This document shows, piece by piece, positions 34,782 to 44,646 of a stretch of 64,000 nt of DNA. Origin of the DNA: Siderastrea siderea (lineage: Eukaryota; Cnidaria; Anthozoa; Scleractinia; Rhizangiidae); assembly GCA_964030785.1 (NCBI GenBank), contig OZ034970.1, forward strand, positions 17,319,911 to 17,383,910. Reading direction: 5' to 3'. The position numbers were made by a program, and so were the translations under genes. Position 1 is the stretch's first letter, and the number at the start of each line of letters is the position of its first letter. Below the pieces are notes generated by a model that was not told where the DNA came from, did no database searches, and saw only the letters and a list, made by a program, of their open reading frames with translations.

Positions 34782-34983
34782 TGTGGTATACAATAACTGA
34801 ATAATGCTTATGGCGCTCTGTATTCAATCAATAGTAACAGTTCTTCATCTTTTACAACCGAAGCCAGTTCCACAGCCATAAGATCAAACACCAGTACTAA
34901 ATTAATATTTATTGTCTGTAATATAGTTGCTTGGGTTGAAGTGTAAGTGATTGATTGAGTTAAATGTGAACTGTGTTTTATTT

Positions 34984-36523
34984 TTAAAGAATAGGCGTAT
35001 ATTGACTTTTGAGCTTGAAATAGAGCACTTTTATAGTTATTATGTGGCTATAATTTGCAATGATTATTTTATCACAACCATTTAATAAGAATGTGTTTCC
35101 ATTGTTAGTATTCAAAATCCCATTTATGTCATGAACGGAATCACGCAAACGATGCCCTTTTAAAGACAGGTCTGTTTGCATTATCATTTGTCCATTTTCA
35201 ATAACAAAAGCAGTGTCATAGACACTTGGATCTACGTTTGAAACGGTTTCTTTAACGCCATAAACGATGAGATGTCCATTTACGGATGTTGTGACACGGA
35301 CCATACCGTACAGGTCGAGGTATATGAATTGCGGGGGTGAGCTATCCCATCTGTGAAGGTGGATAAGGGTTTTGGTGTACTTCTCGAATATTTTGGTTGT
35401 ATGTTTAGAAATTGAAATCGTCGTGGCTTGTGGTGTTACACTCACCTCATTCATTTCTGGTGGAAACCATTCCGCAACCATTGTGTAGTAACCAACCGGA
35501 AGTGAATGGAGGGTAAAACCGAGGCGTGACCGGTACTGGTTCGGTGAGTCTTTCTCTAACACGAGCTTGATATCGTAAGCTTTTTTGTTAATTTGATGTG
35601 AAGACTCGGGAAAATCGTTGATACCCAAAACACCGATGTTGTTTTCACTGGACGATTCATCAGCATCTTCCATCAAGTATCTCAAGGCGTCCTTTTTATT
35701 TGTCGAGCTACTGATATGTGATTCATTGAGTTGTTTAGTTATAAAGTTTGTTAGAGCTGTTGTGTTAGTTAGTTAACATTCGCGGCGGAGTTCGGATCGT
35801 CGTCGGTGTTTTAAGTGAAGTATTTTTTTTATCATTTAAGTCCAAGTTACCAGTCATGCTGTTAGTGCCATCAATTTTGATAAACTTTTTTCGCGTTTCG
35901 TTATAAATTCTGTAGTTAACAAACTCGACACATGCGGCGTCTCTCTGGTTTGATGGAAGGTCAAGATTGGTAATTAAACGATTTTTCATGTCAATGTCAG
36001 CAGCTTTATACTTTTTGTTTGTCGCTTGAGCTGCCCCTTCTGGGTCTTTTACGTAGTAGAGTGTATTATTATTCATATTTCTGCTTGCTTCCATTTTCCC
36101 GCCTTCCTTCTATGAAAGGAAGATATCTCTCGTGTCCTGATAGTTTATTACCTTTGTCAGATCACCGTGGATAGGATAAGGGTTTCTTTTTAACCGAAAA
36201 ATCTCGTACTTATTTTGCATGTCAATATCAGCGGCACCGCTGGCTCTACCCTCAGGTCCAGGATCACCTTTCTCGCCTTTTGGACCCTGCGGTCCATCTT
36301 GTCCTTGGGGTCCCTGTGGACCAGCCACCCCTTGGGGACCCTGGGGTCCATCTTGCCCTTGGGGTCCCTGTGGACCGGCCTTCCCTTGAGGACCCTTCCC
36401 CCCTCGGGGACCTATCGGACCTTGTGGTCCCGCGGGGCCTATATCACCCCTCGGCCCAGGAGGACTCACCGTTTCACTTGTCGTTTGGCTAGTTTCAACG
36501 ATTTGGCTGTTAATATACCCCAT
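34984..36523 (-). pseudogene. Collagen-like fibre protein of the Polinton, broken in three frames
   Basis: Residues about 24-95 of the first segment (36523-36110) are 24 uninterrupted Gly-X-Y triplets rich in GPQ. Then comes the phrase [12 protein letters not shown], repeated as AADIDMKNRLIT in the second segment (36094-35765), which also has a phage-fibre-like block (GTNSMTGNLDLNDKK). The third segment (35685-34984) is a beta-rich, probably knob-like C-terminal domain of about 230 residues. Frame changes lie near 36100 and 35740. Collagen-like shafts with a C-terminal knob are known in viral receptor-binding fibres, so that role is inferred. The start ATG overlaps the stop of the ATPase gene (TAATG). 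Confidence 0.65.
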
Positions 36524-37124
36524 TATATCTCTTCATCGAAATTTTTCTTCATTAATTTTTGGGGTTTGTCATAGTAAAAGAAAGAATATTTTTTATCAGT
36601 GGCGCGATCTAACGTGGTATGATCAACACCTATTTCGTCCGCAATCCGCTTGTTTCCTCGTGGAAGAAATCTGAAAATACAAAAATGGCTGCAGTTATCA
36701 CGGATATTTTTCGGCACCTTGTAGAAAGTTTGAGTAAGGTAAATAACGCAGCAGTTTCTGTGCCGCCCGTTGATAAAATAATTTATGATGCAAAGACAAC
36801 AATTTTTTGGTTGTCCACCGGTAGCTCCTCGAGTGGAATGATTTTATCGCCGGGGGCCTCAATGATCTCGTAATCAACTCTGGGGTTGATTCGTTCAACA
36901 AAGTACTGCAGAAGAGCCTGGAATTTGTTCTGGTGCAGGTGCTTTGAAAAGAGGTAAATTTTACCAAACTCTAGCAACTCATAAAGCAAATGCAGTAATA
37001 TGTTTGTTTTGCCAGAATTACTGGGTCCACAAATCAGCATCCGGAAAACATCAGCTGGCATGCAAGGGTGGCCTTGCATGTAGCTACTCTCGGAAAAACC
37101 TGGGTCATAATTTGGAATCTTCAT
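36523..37124 (-). pseudogene. Polinton genome-packaging ATPase (FtsK/HerA type), broken
   Basis: The first frame (37124-36783) holds the Walker A motif GPSNSGKT near residue 34 and ends at KIVVFAS, where the Walker B acidic residues should follow. They are replaced by AS and a stop. After a gap or frame change the C-terminal part resumes (36717-36523: NCSHFCIFRF...ADEIGVDH...FFYYDKP), as in A32-like packaging ATPases. In the family the enzyme drives DNA into the capsid. The gene lies head-to-head with the 37240 gene, with TATATAG 13 bases before its ATG, and its stop overlaps the fibre start. Confidence 0.75.
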
Positions 37125-37239
37125 TTTTTTTGGTTTCTATATAATCACGCTGGAATTATGTCAATACAACAGTGGCATAAGTTGGCTGAGGAAAAGTCGG
37201 CGGTCGATCAACAAACAAGGCATTCGCCAAAAATTTAGA

Positions 37240-38153
37240 ATGAACAAAATAAGCAGAGCTTGGTCAGCTTTCAGGGGAGGAGCTTTTTAAACCTATTACA
37301 AAAAGGCTTGATGAAAAGAGCAGCACCATTACGCAAGAGGTGGAGGAAAGTCCTGATTATGCAATGGACGAATTTGACAGAACCAACCTGTTTGGCGAAT
37401 AATTCAGACCGGATGCACCAACACCAGAACCAACACCACCACCATCACCAGAACCATCACCACCACCATCACCCGCACCACCATCACCACCACCCCCATA
37501 CCAATATGATGATGGTGGTGATTTTCCACAACCACCCCCACCGCTGATGAAAGAAAAATTCCAAACGTAAAGAGTGGGGGATGCCGGGACCGGTTGGGCC
37601 TGAATATCTCCATTAATCAACCATGTTGCAAACGGTCAATCAGCTGATCACGAAATACGGAAATGACCACAATTACATAGTAAAAAGTAAAAAATCTCGA
37701 TTACATGGTAGAACCGTGGGAGAGCTCAAAAAAATAAGAGATGCGATTTATGAAAAAAGGAAGGTAACCCAACCTCTTTCGAAACAGCTACAGGAGGGGA
37801 AGCAGAGACTAAAGTCTTCACCCCCACGCAAAAGTAAAGAATCTCCTCCAACCTCCCTGGAAAAGACTGTCATGAGTCGAAGACCTGCTGTCGAGCCTTC
37901 AGACGATGAAGAAGACTTCCCTGAACAGGATTGGGAAACCGAAGGAAGTGGCTTTGCCAGTGCAGAAGATTTGATTGCCCAACTTTATGTGAGCTTAGGA
38001 TCGATCAAAGCAGGAAACAGTTCAATAAAACTAAAAAATCAGGTATTTTCTCTGCTTGATTCACTAGTTGGACTCGGCGCAATCGACAAAAAGCAAAAGA
38101 AAAAATTGTTCGTGATTATACAGGCCAATAATGACGTTAAATCTTCTGCTTGA
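37240..38153 (+). pseudogene. Polinton proline-rich structural-type protein, frameshifted
   Basis: ATG at 37240. The frame shifts near 37275, then runs through an acidic stretch to a stop near 37400, followed by a proline-rich tract (PTPEPTPPPSPEPSPPP) in another frame and a third frame from 37623 (TVNQLITKYGNDHNYIVKSK...). The last part is helical and basic, with an acidic SDDEED segment, and ends at 38153, overlapping the next gene by 23 bases. Gene order next to the capsid genes suggests a virion component, but function is unproven. The opposite-strand Gly/Val frames here are shadows of the proline codons. Confidence 0.5.
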
Positions 38154-38890
38154 CTCGAGCCTCGCAAAATTACAAAGAACTGGCGGGCGCCAGGTTTTAC
38201 ACGATTTCACAATAAACTTTCAACCTCCGATCCACTTGGGTTCAGGAAACTATAAAGCCGTGCTAAACAAACTTATCACAATGAGATACTCATGGTACAA
38301 CATCGATACCTCTTTTGATAACAACAAAATTCGCTGGAGAAAGAAAACTGAAGAGTGGCAGACCTTGATTTTTCTGAACGGAATGTATGATTATTCATCA
38401 ACAGTTTTCTTCAGTCCCAAACCGGTAAAGTGGACCCGGAAGACAAAGACAGTGATTTCATTTTCGCTCTGTATTTCGATATGACGATATTCCGGGTTGT
38501 CATTTTGAAGGATGAAAATTATGAGCTTGACCTTTCTGGAAAAGATTTTGCTAAATTGCCTGGTTATGAAAAAAAGATTTTGACGGGAGAAAAGAATTTT
38601 GTCGGAGCAATGGTCCCGAATATCACAAGAAGCGTTAATTGGGTGTTTCTCCACTGCGATCTGATCAGCCAGCGAGCAAACGATGTTCCAAGCGATGTCT
38701 TATACAGTTTTTCAACAACAGGGCTTCAGGTCAGTTATCCGTTTCAAAAAGAACCGTATCGGCTTGAGTGGCATCCTGTGAACAAAAGCGAGATTAATTC
38801 AATAAGGATTTGGGTGACGGACGGAAGAGACAACCCCCTGGATCTCAAGGGATAGACGTTGCTGTCAGCATAATGATTGAAAAAGAGTAA
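38131..38890 (+). pseudogene. Polinton penton-like (minor capsid) protein, frameshifted
   Basis: The frame opens at 38131, shifts near 38400 (after MYDYSS), and runs to a TAG at 38853; a further shift would carry the end to 38890. The C-terminal pattern I-RIWVTDGRDNPLDL is the signature I associate with single jelly-roll penton/minor capsid proteins of Polintons and adintoviruses. Total length would be about 250 residues, in the family range. It sits directly before the other capsid genes. Confidence 0.65.
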
Positions 38891-38920
38891 AGATTTTTTG
38901 TTGTCTTTAATATATACACC

Positions 38921-39301
38921 ATGAATCATCCGAGTGAGTCGTCAAAATTTTTTGACGAAAACGCCAGAAGGTATCGATATAAACACAAGGGGTCGGGCGT
39001 GATCCGTGACACCCTTATGACTATCGGCAAAGCATTCAAAGGCACTGCAAAGAATGTGGTGAAGGCAGCCGCCGAAAAAGCTGCAAAAATAGTCGCTGAA
39101 AAAGCGGGGCAGAAAGTTGGTGAAATTGCTGTCGAAAAAGGGTCAAAACAAATTCAACAAATACTGCGAAACTGTAAGCCAAAACCACGAAAGGTGCTGC
39201 AGGATGCAAAAAAGAAACTTGAAAACATTTTGCAAAACCAAGTGTCGAAAAAACCTGCTTCATCTACCGCCTTGAAATTAAATCGAATTTTGGCAAACTA
39301 A
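38921..39301 (+). CDS. Small basic Ala/Lys-rich Polinton protein
   Basis: An uninterrupted 126-codon frame, one of few intact ones in the element. ATG follows TATATACACC by 4 bases. The middle (AAAEKAAKIVAEKAGQKVGEI) is a predicted amphipathic helix and the C-terminal third is strongly basic. This profile would suit a DNA-condensing core or membrane-active minor capsid protein, as found at this position in related elements, but there is no diagnostic motif. Confidence 0.5.
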   Translation: MNHPSESSKFFDENARRYRYKHKGSGVIRDTLMTIGKAFKGTAKNVVKAAAEKAAKIVAEKAGQKVGEIAVEKGSKQIQQILRNCKPKPRKVLQDAKKKLENILQNQVSKKPASSTALKLNRILAN

Positions 39302-39341
39302 TCATAGAATTTTTTCCCTTAGTATAACCGTTTGTGTTAAG

Positions 39342-40605
39342 ATGTTCAGAACACAGCCATATCTCTCGAAGAATGCATACGTCCGAGTGTTTTTGGACAG
39401 ACCACTCACATACCCGGGGAATAACCAAACGCAAAACAAGTCGGGCCACAAATTTACCGTAAGAGATCGGGACAATTTTTATGACGGGTGCAATACTTTT
39501 TTCCTCGTCGATTTCACGTTTGAGGTCGTGGCAAATGGAGCAAACATTGCCGCTGACACCGAAATGGCTCCGATCAACGGTTCTTTCTCATTGATCAAAA
39601 GTTTGAATCTTAAATCAGCGGGAAAAACTCTGTACGAGGCCAACAGTATCCACAAGGTTATTTTCATCAAAAGCCTGCTTGACTTTTCGGGCGATTTTTT
39701 CGAAAATCGTGGCTAAAAACCTATTTTGGTATCTTGACTCTGACGCCACCGCAGTGACTGGAGACAATGCGATGAACGCCGGAATGCGGGCAAGGGCACT
39801 TCTGTCACATGACGGTGCGACAGTTCAAACTATTATCCCTTTGAACCGATACTCCTTCTTCGAAGGTCTATCAGACAGGCTGCTGCCACCGATGCAACTT
39901 GAGTTTGAAATTGTTTTGCAAGACGACAGAGAAATGATTTTCCAAAGCGATGGAACAGCTCGAAGGATTGTCGTCCGTAGATTAGAGTTGAGGGTTCCAC
40001 AATTACGTTTTACTGGCGGAGGACAAATCCTGGTTAATGACAATTTCTTGCGACCAACCCAATGGAAATACTTGAAAGAAGTTTTGCATCTCAGCAGCTC
40101 GCGAAGGGATTCATATGGTACGTGGTTAATTACACCTGGGGTAAAAAACCCGAAGCATGTCTTCGTATTCCTTCAACAAACTCGGAAACAAAATTCTTAT
40201 ACGCAAAACCCTTATATCTTTGACATATTTAATATCGACGGTGATAACTCCGCAAAATTAACCACTTGTCGCCTTCAGTACGGCACAAACTTTTACCCTG
40301 AGTTTGATTACGACCATAACGATAAAATAGCAATTTTGAATGATTTAATCAATTTCAGATACAGAAAGAACGACTACAACAGCGGCGTTGAGCTGCAGCT
40401 CGCCAACTTTCAGGCGTTATACCCAACTACCTACTTTAATCTACGAAACACCGAAGAAAGGGTGACAGGCGACCCGAGAAAGCTCGAATTCCATTACACA
40501 CTGAATGAAGTCGCTAACGCTCAAGATTACATAATCTTTGCCGTGGTTTTGAATGAGGAAGAATTTGTGCTGAAGCAAATTGGCAATGAACTTGTCGCCG
40601 TCTAG
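39342..40605 (+). pseudogene. Polinton major capsid protein (double jelly-roll family), one frameshift
   Basis: Two overlapping frames (39342-39716 and 39679-40605) are joined by a frameshift between 39690 and 39716. Together they give about 420 residues, close to known Polinton major capsid proteins. Recognisable stretches are DRPLTYPG, the NGSFSLIKSLNLKSAGKTLY block and PLNRYSFFEGLSDRLLPPMQ. In the family this protein forms the icosahedral shell. ATG lies 14 bases after TATAAC. It has the expected place between penton-like and protease genes. Confidence 0.75.
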
Positions 40606-40636
40606 AAAAAAAAATCTCAATTAATATATACGCAAG

Positions 40637-41761
40637 ATGGCTACAACTTATCATCCATATAAAATAGCACTGACCGATGGTCAGAAAAAGAAACTACAAA
40701 AGGCTTATGTTTCGAAAACAGCTGTGGCTCTGAGGGTAAAACCGGAGCAAATTGGACGCGGTGACAAACTCCTTCTCACTGCTACTCAAATCTCACGAGT
40801 AAAAAAATCAGCCGCAGCAGGGAAAGGAATTGAGCTTAAATTAAGCCAGACCCAGATTCGAAATACTGCGCAGCGTGGTGGAAATTTGTTTTCTGCTGTG
40901 CTAGGTTTGGCACGACCTTTGATAAAGCCAGCCCTTGGGGCGTTAGCAAGTGCGGGTTTGAGTTTCGGTGCGGAAAAGGTGCTGAAAAAGATATTCGGAA
41001 GGGGTTTTGGGCCGAAGGAAATCGAGCTTTACAAACTCGTCCAGCGAATGACTCCTGATCAGAAAAAGTAAGTGGAGCGATATCTTGTTAGACAGGGTGT
41101 TGTAAAGGGAGGCGCCGCACAATACGACGGTTTACTTGGTTTGTTAGCATCTATCGGAGTACTTTTGGCTATCGGCCTAGTCAAAAAGATACTCGGAAAA
41201 GGCTTGCAAACTCAACCGCCACGACCACGACGCTCCCCGACCCCCACCTCCAAAGGGAAGAGGAATGCAAATGCGACCCCCACCTTTCTTCGGAACGTGG
41301 GATGGTTATTTAAAAAAATAAAGTTTAAAGACACGCCTATCTCCAACATTGACCTTAGAAAATGGTGCGATTTTTTGTGCATTCCAATTAAAGGTATTTT
41401 TAGCAGAAATGAAACGAAACCCCTGTCCCATTCCCCATGCATTATCAACTTAGATGATTTTGGAAGTTTGGGAACTCATTGGGTGTGTTGTTGGCATGCC
41501 AAAAATGGCACGTACGAGTATTTCGACTCATTTGGGCTTCCACTACCTTTAGAATGGGAAAAAGAAACGTTAATGCACGGAAACAACCATTTTTTCAGAA
41601 ACGACAACCAAATTCAATGGGAACAAAGTGTGAGATGTGGCTATTACTGCCTTCTCTTTTTAAACGAAAAAAACAAAGGCAAAAGTTTCGCCAACATTTT
41701 GAAAATCTTCACCAACGATGTCCTTCAAAACGAACGCATCGTAAAGAATTATTTTTCATAA
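40637..41761 (+). pseudogene. Minor capsid/core protein in frame with adenain-like protease, split by one stop
   Basis: The same frame is open from ATG 40637 to 41761 except for one TAA at 41069-41071. The N-terminal part (residues 1-145) is basic with KIALTDGQKKKLQKAY, a block typical of a small virion protein of these elements, then a hydrophobic Gly/Ala helix. The part after the stop has a second hydrophobic segment and then a cysteine protease of the adenovirus-maturation/Ulp1 family: GTHWVCCW (His), YFDSFGLP (Asp), QSVRCGYYC (Gln and Cys). All catalytic positions are present. It is either a natural fusion broken by a nonsense change or two genes that lost their border. TATATA lies 6 bases before the ATG. 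Confidence 0.7.
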
Positions 41762-41771
41762 GATATACACA

Positions 41772-41915
41772 ATGGAAGTGTACTGTGTAAAAGAAAACGG
41801 CACACCCCCAATGTGAAAGGAAGTGAAAAGGTTGTAATTACAAAGAACAATCGAAAACTCTTAAAGGCAAAATGCGCTAGTTGTGGAATAACAAAAACAC
41901 GTTTTCTGCCGGGAA
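41772..41915 (+). pseudogene. Small zinc-ribbon (DUF5679-like) ORF remnant
   Basis: ATG at 41772 follows ATATACACA. It starts MEVYCVK; a frameshift follows within ten codons, after which another frame has ITKNNRKLLKAKC and CASCGITKTRFLPG and then stops. VYCVKC, KN.R and C-x2-CG-x2-K are the DUF5679 layout seen in giant viruses and Polintons. The first CxxC pair is damaged. Confidence 0.55.
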
Positions 41916-41919
41916 ACTA

Positions 41920-42586
41920 GGCGAGCCCTCCCGAGCGGAGGGCGGTATTGTGCTTGGTAATATCGCTATGACGGTGGGTGATCTAGCCATTGAAAAAAGA
42001 ATCTCGTTTCTTGCGAAAAAGGGGCTAGAGGCTGGACGTTATTACGCGTCTGAAGCTTTGCGAGACCCCAATCTGCAAAAGAAAGCAATCAATTATACGC
42101 TAGACAAAGCCCGCCCAGTTTTTCAAAAAGTTGGCAGTGAGATGCTTGATCAAATTTCAACCAAAGTTCGACTAAACAGACGCCACAAAACAGACAGACC
42201 AGATTTAGATGGGGCGGGGATTGACATTCATACAGCGATAGGAAAACTCCCCAAACCAAAACGGGGTTGGACGTTACCGGGCCATATAATCCCCTTGAAC
42301 AGCAGGTGAAGTACGATCCCGAAACGGGGCAGATTCAGCAAATATATCAACAACCAACGAGGGCAACAGACGCTATCGCAATGCAACATGACGTGGACTA
42401 TGGTGTCTGTGCGAACCGAAACGAAAAATACAGTGAAAATGAAAAAAAATGCAAACGCAAAGCGGACAAAAAATGGTGAAGGCTCTTGACGCAGTTCCGT
42501 GAAAACAAAGGCAGTGGGGACATGCGGCAGCAAGGAACACAATAAATTTAAAACAAAAGTTGGGGTTGGGTTTTGAACAGAAATAG
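41920..42586 (+). pseudogene. Polinton protein with parvovirus-type phospholipase A2 domain, frameshifted
   Basis: The frame is helical and Ala-rich (FLAKKGLEAGRYYASEALRD...) from about 41968, then reaches LPKPKRGWTLPGH. A frameshift near 42265 gives TGPYNPLEQQVKYD (calcium-loop type) and AIAMQHDVDYGVC, the HDxxY catalytic motif of the PLA2 domain found in parvovirus VP1 and several Polintons/adintoviruses. Another shift near 42475 leads to the basic C terminus, which has a TGA. The family function is membrane breach during entry; here it is a fossil. The true start is uncertain. Confidence 0.7.
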
Positions 42587-42597
42587 TGCAGCGCCAT

Positions 42598-43131
42598 TAA
42601 TCAAACTCCTGTTTTGCGCGTCGCCTGGCTGCAAAGGATTTAGAAAGGCGATGAGAAATAGATTCCATAATTTCTTTTTTACAGGGCCAGACTTCAGAAG
42701 GGACCATTTCAAAATAATTGTGCAGAAAGCAGGGATAGTTCACTGACTTGCCGGTTTTCTCCTGAAATTGAGCAATAGCATTTCCCAGAAAAGAGATCTG
42801 GTTGAAGAAAACATTTCATAAATCTTCCATTTCCGAAGAGCATTTTTTAAATGAGCAGAGGGAGCAGAGGGAACAGAGGAAGCAGAGGGAGCAGCAGATC
42901 TGTCCGGACCCACCTCTTGGAACTGATCATCATCATATTCAAACACTCTATGGCATTCTGGGCATTCACGACAGAACTCATTTACCACATTAACTAGGTG
43001 CACCTCGCATGAAGGATAATGATTAATCCTTGGCAGTTCATTTAACTTTTTTTCCACCATTTCTGAGGTCAGTTTGTAAAGGTCGTGCTCGACCGACCCC
43101 ACACCTCGCAAACAACCAAATGGGTCGTCCA
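42598..43131 (-). pseudogene. Polinton-associated Cys-containing ORF, unknown, one frameshift
   Basis: The probable start is the ATG at 43131 (MDDPFGCLRG), 14 bases after TATATC, and not the upstream in-frame ATG. A CxxCH pair (CRECPECHRVF) lies near residue 63, followed by an acidic and Ser/Ala/Pro-rich linker. A frameshift near 42780 leads to a further helical, basic end (SHRLSKSFAARRRAKQEF) stopping at 42598. About 175 residues. Not recognised; a small zinc-binding protein is a guess from the cysteines. Confidence 0.45.
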
Positions 43132-43194
43132 TTTTTTTATTGTGTGATATACAATGAGCGCACAAAGTTTCAATAGGTTGTCAAATATTTATTA

Positions 43195-43405
43195 CAGCCT
43201 GCGAGGGTATTGGAAAGGGTTTGACTGACTTGACTTGATCCTCCTAGCCCCTCGAGAGGCATAGGGCTTCCACCATAGCTTTCCACCGAATTTTGTTGTT
43301 TGCTAGCAACTTGGCCTCGCCCCATGTCCTCCCGATGTTCTCCAGTTCCTTAGACACCGTGCGCCTCTACGACTGCTTCGGTCTGCCTCTACTTCTCCTT
43401 CCCTG
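43195..43405 (-). pseudogene. LINE 3'-end fragment inserted in the Polinton
   Basis: On the minus strand the reading GRPKQS-RRTVSKELENIGRTWGEA...IRWKAMVEALCLSRG resembles the C-terminal end of cnidarian non-LTR retrotransposon polyproteins. Two stops interrupt it. It lies between the Cys-containing ORF and the integrase, where it has replaced or displaced the integrase N terminus. Confidence 0.55.
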
Positions 43406-43439
43406 GGGTTTTCTCCTTCCCTGGGGATTGCAGCGATAA

Positions 43440-44351
43440 AAAATTTAGCCCAAGCTGCGAAAGTCTCTGAAGATGTTGCTCAAAACTGGTTGGTGAAGCA
43501 AGCTCTTTGGCAGATTTACTTACCAGCGCCGCGGTACATTCCAAGATCGAAATTTGATGTGCCTGTTCCAAACAAAGTTCACCAAGCCGATCTTCTGTAT
43601 CTCCCACACGATCGCCCACCACGCTCCCGTAAAACTTTTAAGTACGCGCTCACAGTGGTAGATGTGGCCTCTTGTTTCAAAGAGGCCGAACCGTTGACTA
43701 CAAAAGAGGCCAGAGAAGTCGCAGCTGCTCTGGAACGGATTTATAGCAGGAGCCCTTTGAGTTGGCCAAAACTGCTTCAGGTAGATCCTGGTCGTGAGTT
43801 TATGGGCGCTGTGAATCAGCTGCTTTCGAAACATAATGTCGAGGTAAGACGCGGTCGTGTGGATATTCACCGTGATCAAGCTATCGTTGAAAGATTCAAC
43901 CGCATCCTGGCTGAACGACTGTTTGGACACCAATATGGGGTTGAAATGCGCCTCCCAGACGACAAACGATCGACTGAATGGGTGGCACGATTGCCCGCTG
44001 TTATTTCAGCTTTGAATAAAGAAGTCACTCGAATGACCGATAAGAAACCCGCTGAGACCATCAAAAAGAAAACTGTTTCAGCTAAGCCCCTTATTTGAGG
44101 TTGGTGTGAACGAAAAAAAGCTCCCCTCCGGTTTAAGTGTTCGCTATCTCTACCAACCCGGTGAACTTAAAGGTGGCTGCCGAAGAGTTACCGACCCAAT
44201 CGGGTCTCTGAAAGATTACGAGATTGAAAAGATTATGATAAAACCAAATGCACCGGTTATCTATTATTTGTTTGACGGCCCAAAACGCTGGTTTGTCCGT
44301 GAAGAGCTGTTGGTTGTCCCTCCCGATACACAGCTACCGCCAGCAATCTAA
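43440..44351 (+). pseudogene. Polinton integrase (retroviral type, DDE), one frameshift
   Basis: The open part (43490-44098) shows the whole catalytic core: HQADLLYL (first Asp), VDPGREFMG (second Asp) and RDQAIVERFNR (Glu), with 34 residues between the last two. Coding similarity extends upstream to about 43440 without an ATG. TGA at 44096 plus a frame change leads to the C-terminal segment at 44106-44351 (VRYLYQPGELKGG...KRWFVREELLVVPP), a small beta domain normal for this family. The enzyme inserts element DNA into the host genome. It converges with the polymerase remnant and the two stop codons overlap. Confidence 0.8.
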
Positions 44352-44590
44352 CAATGAAACTCGATCGGCTCTGTGTGAATGCTGTCTTCCAATACCCAGC
44401 GTTTGTCGTAATATGCGCTCAACCCCAGCTTCTCCTGCTCATACGTAACCATCCTCCCGTTGTTCATACGAAAACCAATGCTTGTTGCCATGTCCTTGCT
44501 ACCATCCAACGCTGACTTGAAACGCTGCCACGTGATCACGTTCTGTTTCTTTGACATCCCCTTCGTGCTGAACTTCTTTTTTTCGCCCTC
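44348..44590 (-). pseudogene. C terminus of Polinton type B DNA polymerase
   Basis: Minus-strand frame of about 80 residues with KGMSKKQNVITWQRFK and MVTYEQEKLGLSAYYDKRWVL, ending THTEP-type residues before the stop. This is the conserved tail of protein-primed PolB in cnidarian Polintons, as far as I recall. Everything upstream (catalytic palm, exonuclease, terminal-protein region) is absent: the frame runs into a short GTTCCTCGTTCCA minisatellite at 44591-44646. Confidence 0.55.
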
Positions 44591-44646
44591 CAGTTCCTCG
44601 AACTGGTTCCTCGTTCCAGTTCCTCGTTCCAGTTCCAGTTCCTGTC
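44591..44646. repeat. Short CAGTTCCTCGTTC minisatellite
   Basis: About four units of 12-18 bp (CCAGTTCCTCGTT) lie between the polymerase tail and the dispersed module. Confidence 0.8.

Larger units (their letters stand above)
32585..44585. mobile_element. Decayed Maverick/Polinton (adintovirus-like) element
   Basis: Twelve kilobases carry a virus-type gene set: FtsK/HerA-type packaging ATPase, penton-like and major capsid proteins, adenain-like protease, PLA2-domain protein, collagen-like fibre, retroviral-type integrase and the C terminus of a type B DNA polymerase. This combination defines Polintons and their adintovirus relatives. Most genes carry frameshifts or stops, and almost all of the polymerase is gone. 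No terminal inverted repeats were found, so both borders are approximate. The right side runs into repeats and an rRNA relic. Confidence 0.85.

Noticed and set aside
36215..36574. Plus-strand frames over the collagen repeat
   Set aside because: Antisense shadows of the Gly-X-Y codons on the minus strand.
37357..37620. Gly/Val-rich minus-strand frames and His-rich plus-strand frame
   Set aside because: Shadows of the proline-rich (CCACCA) coding tract of the Polinton structural-type gene.
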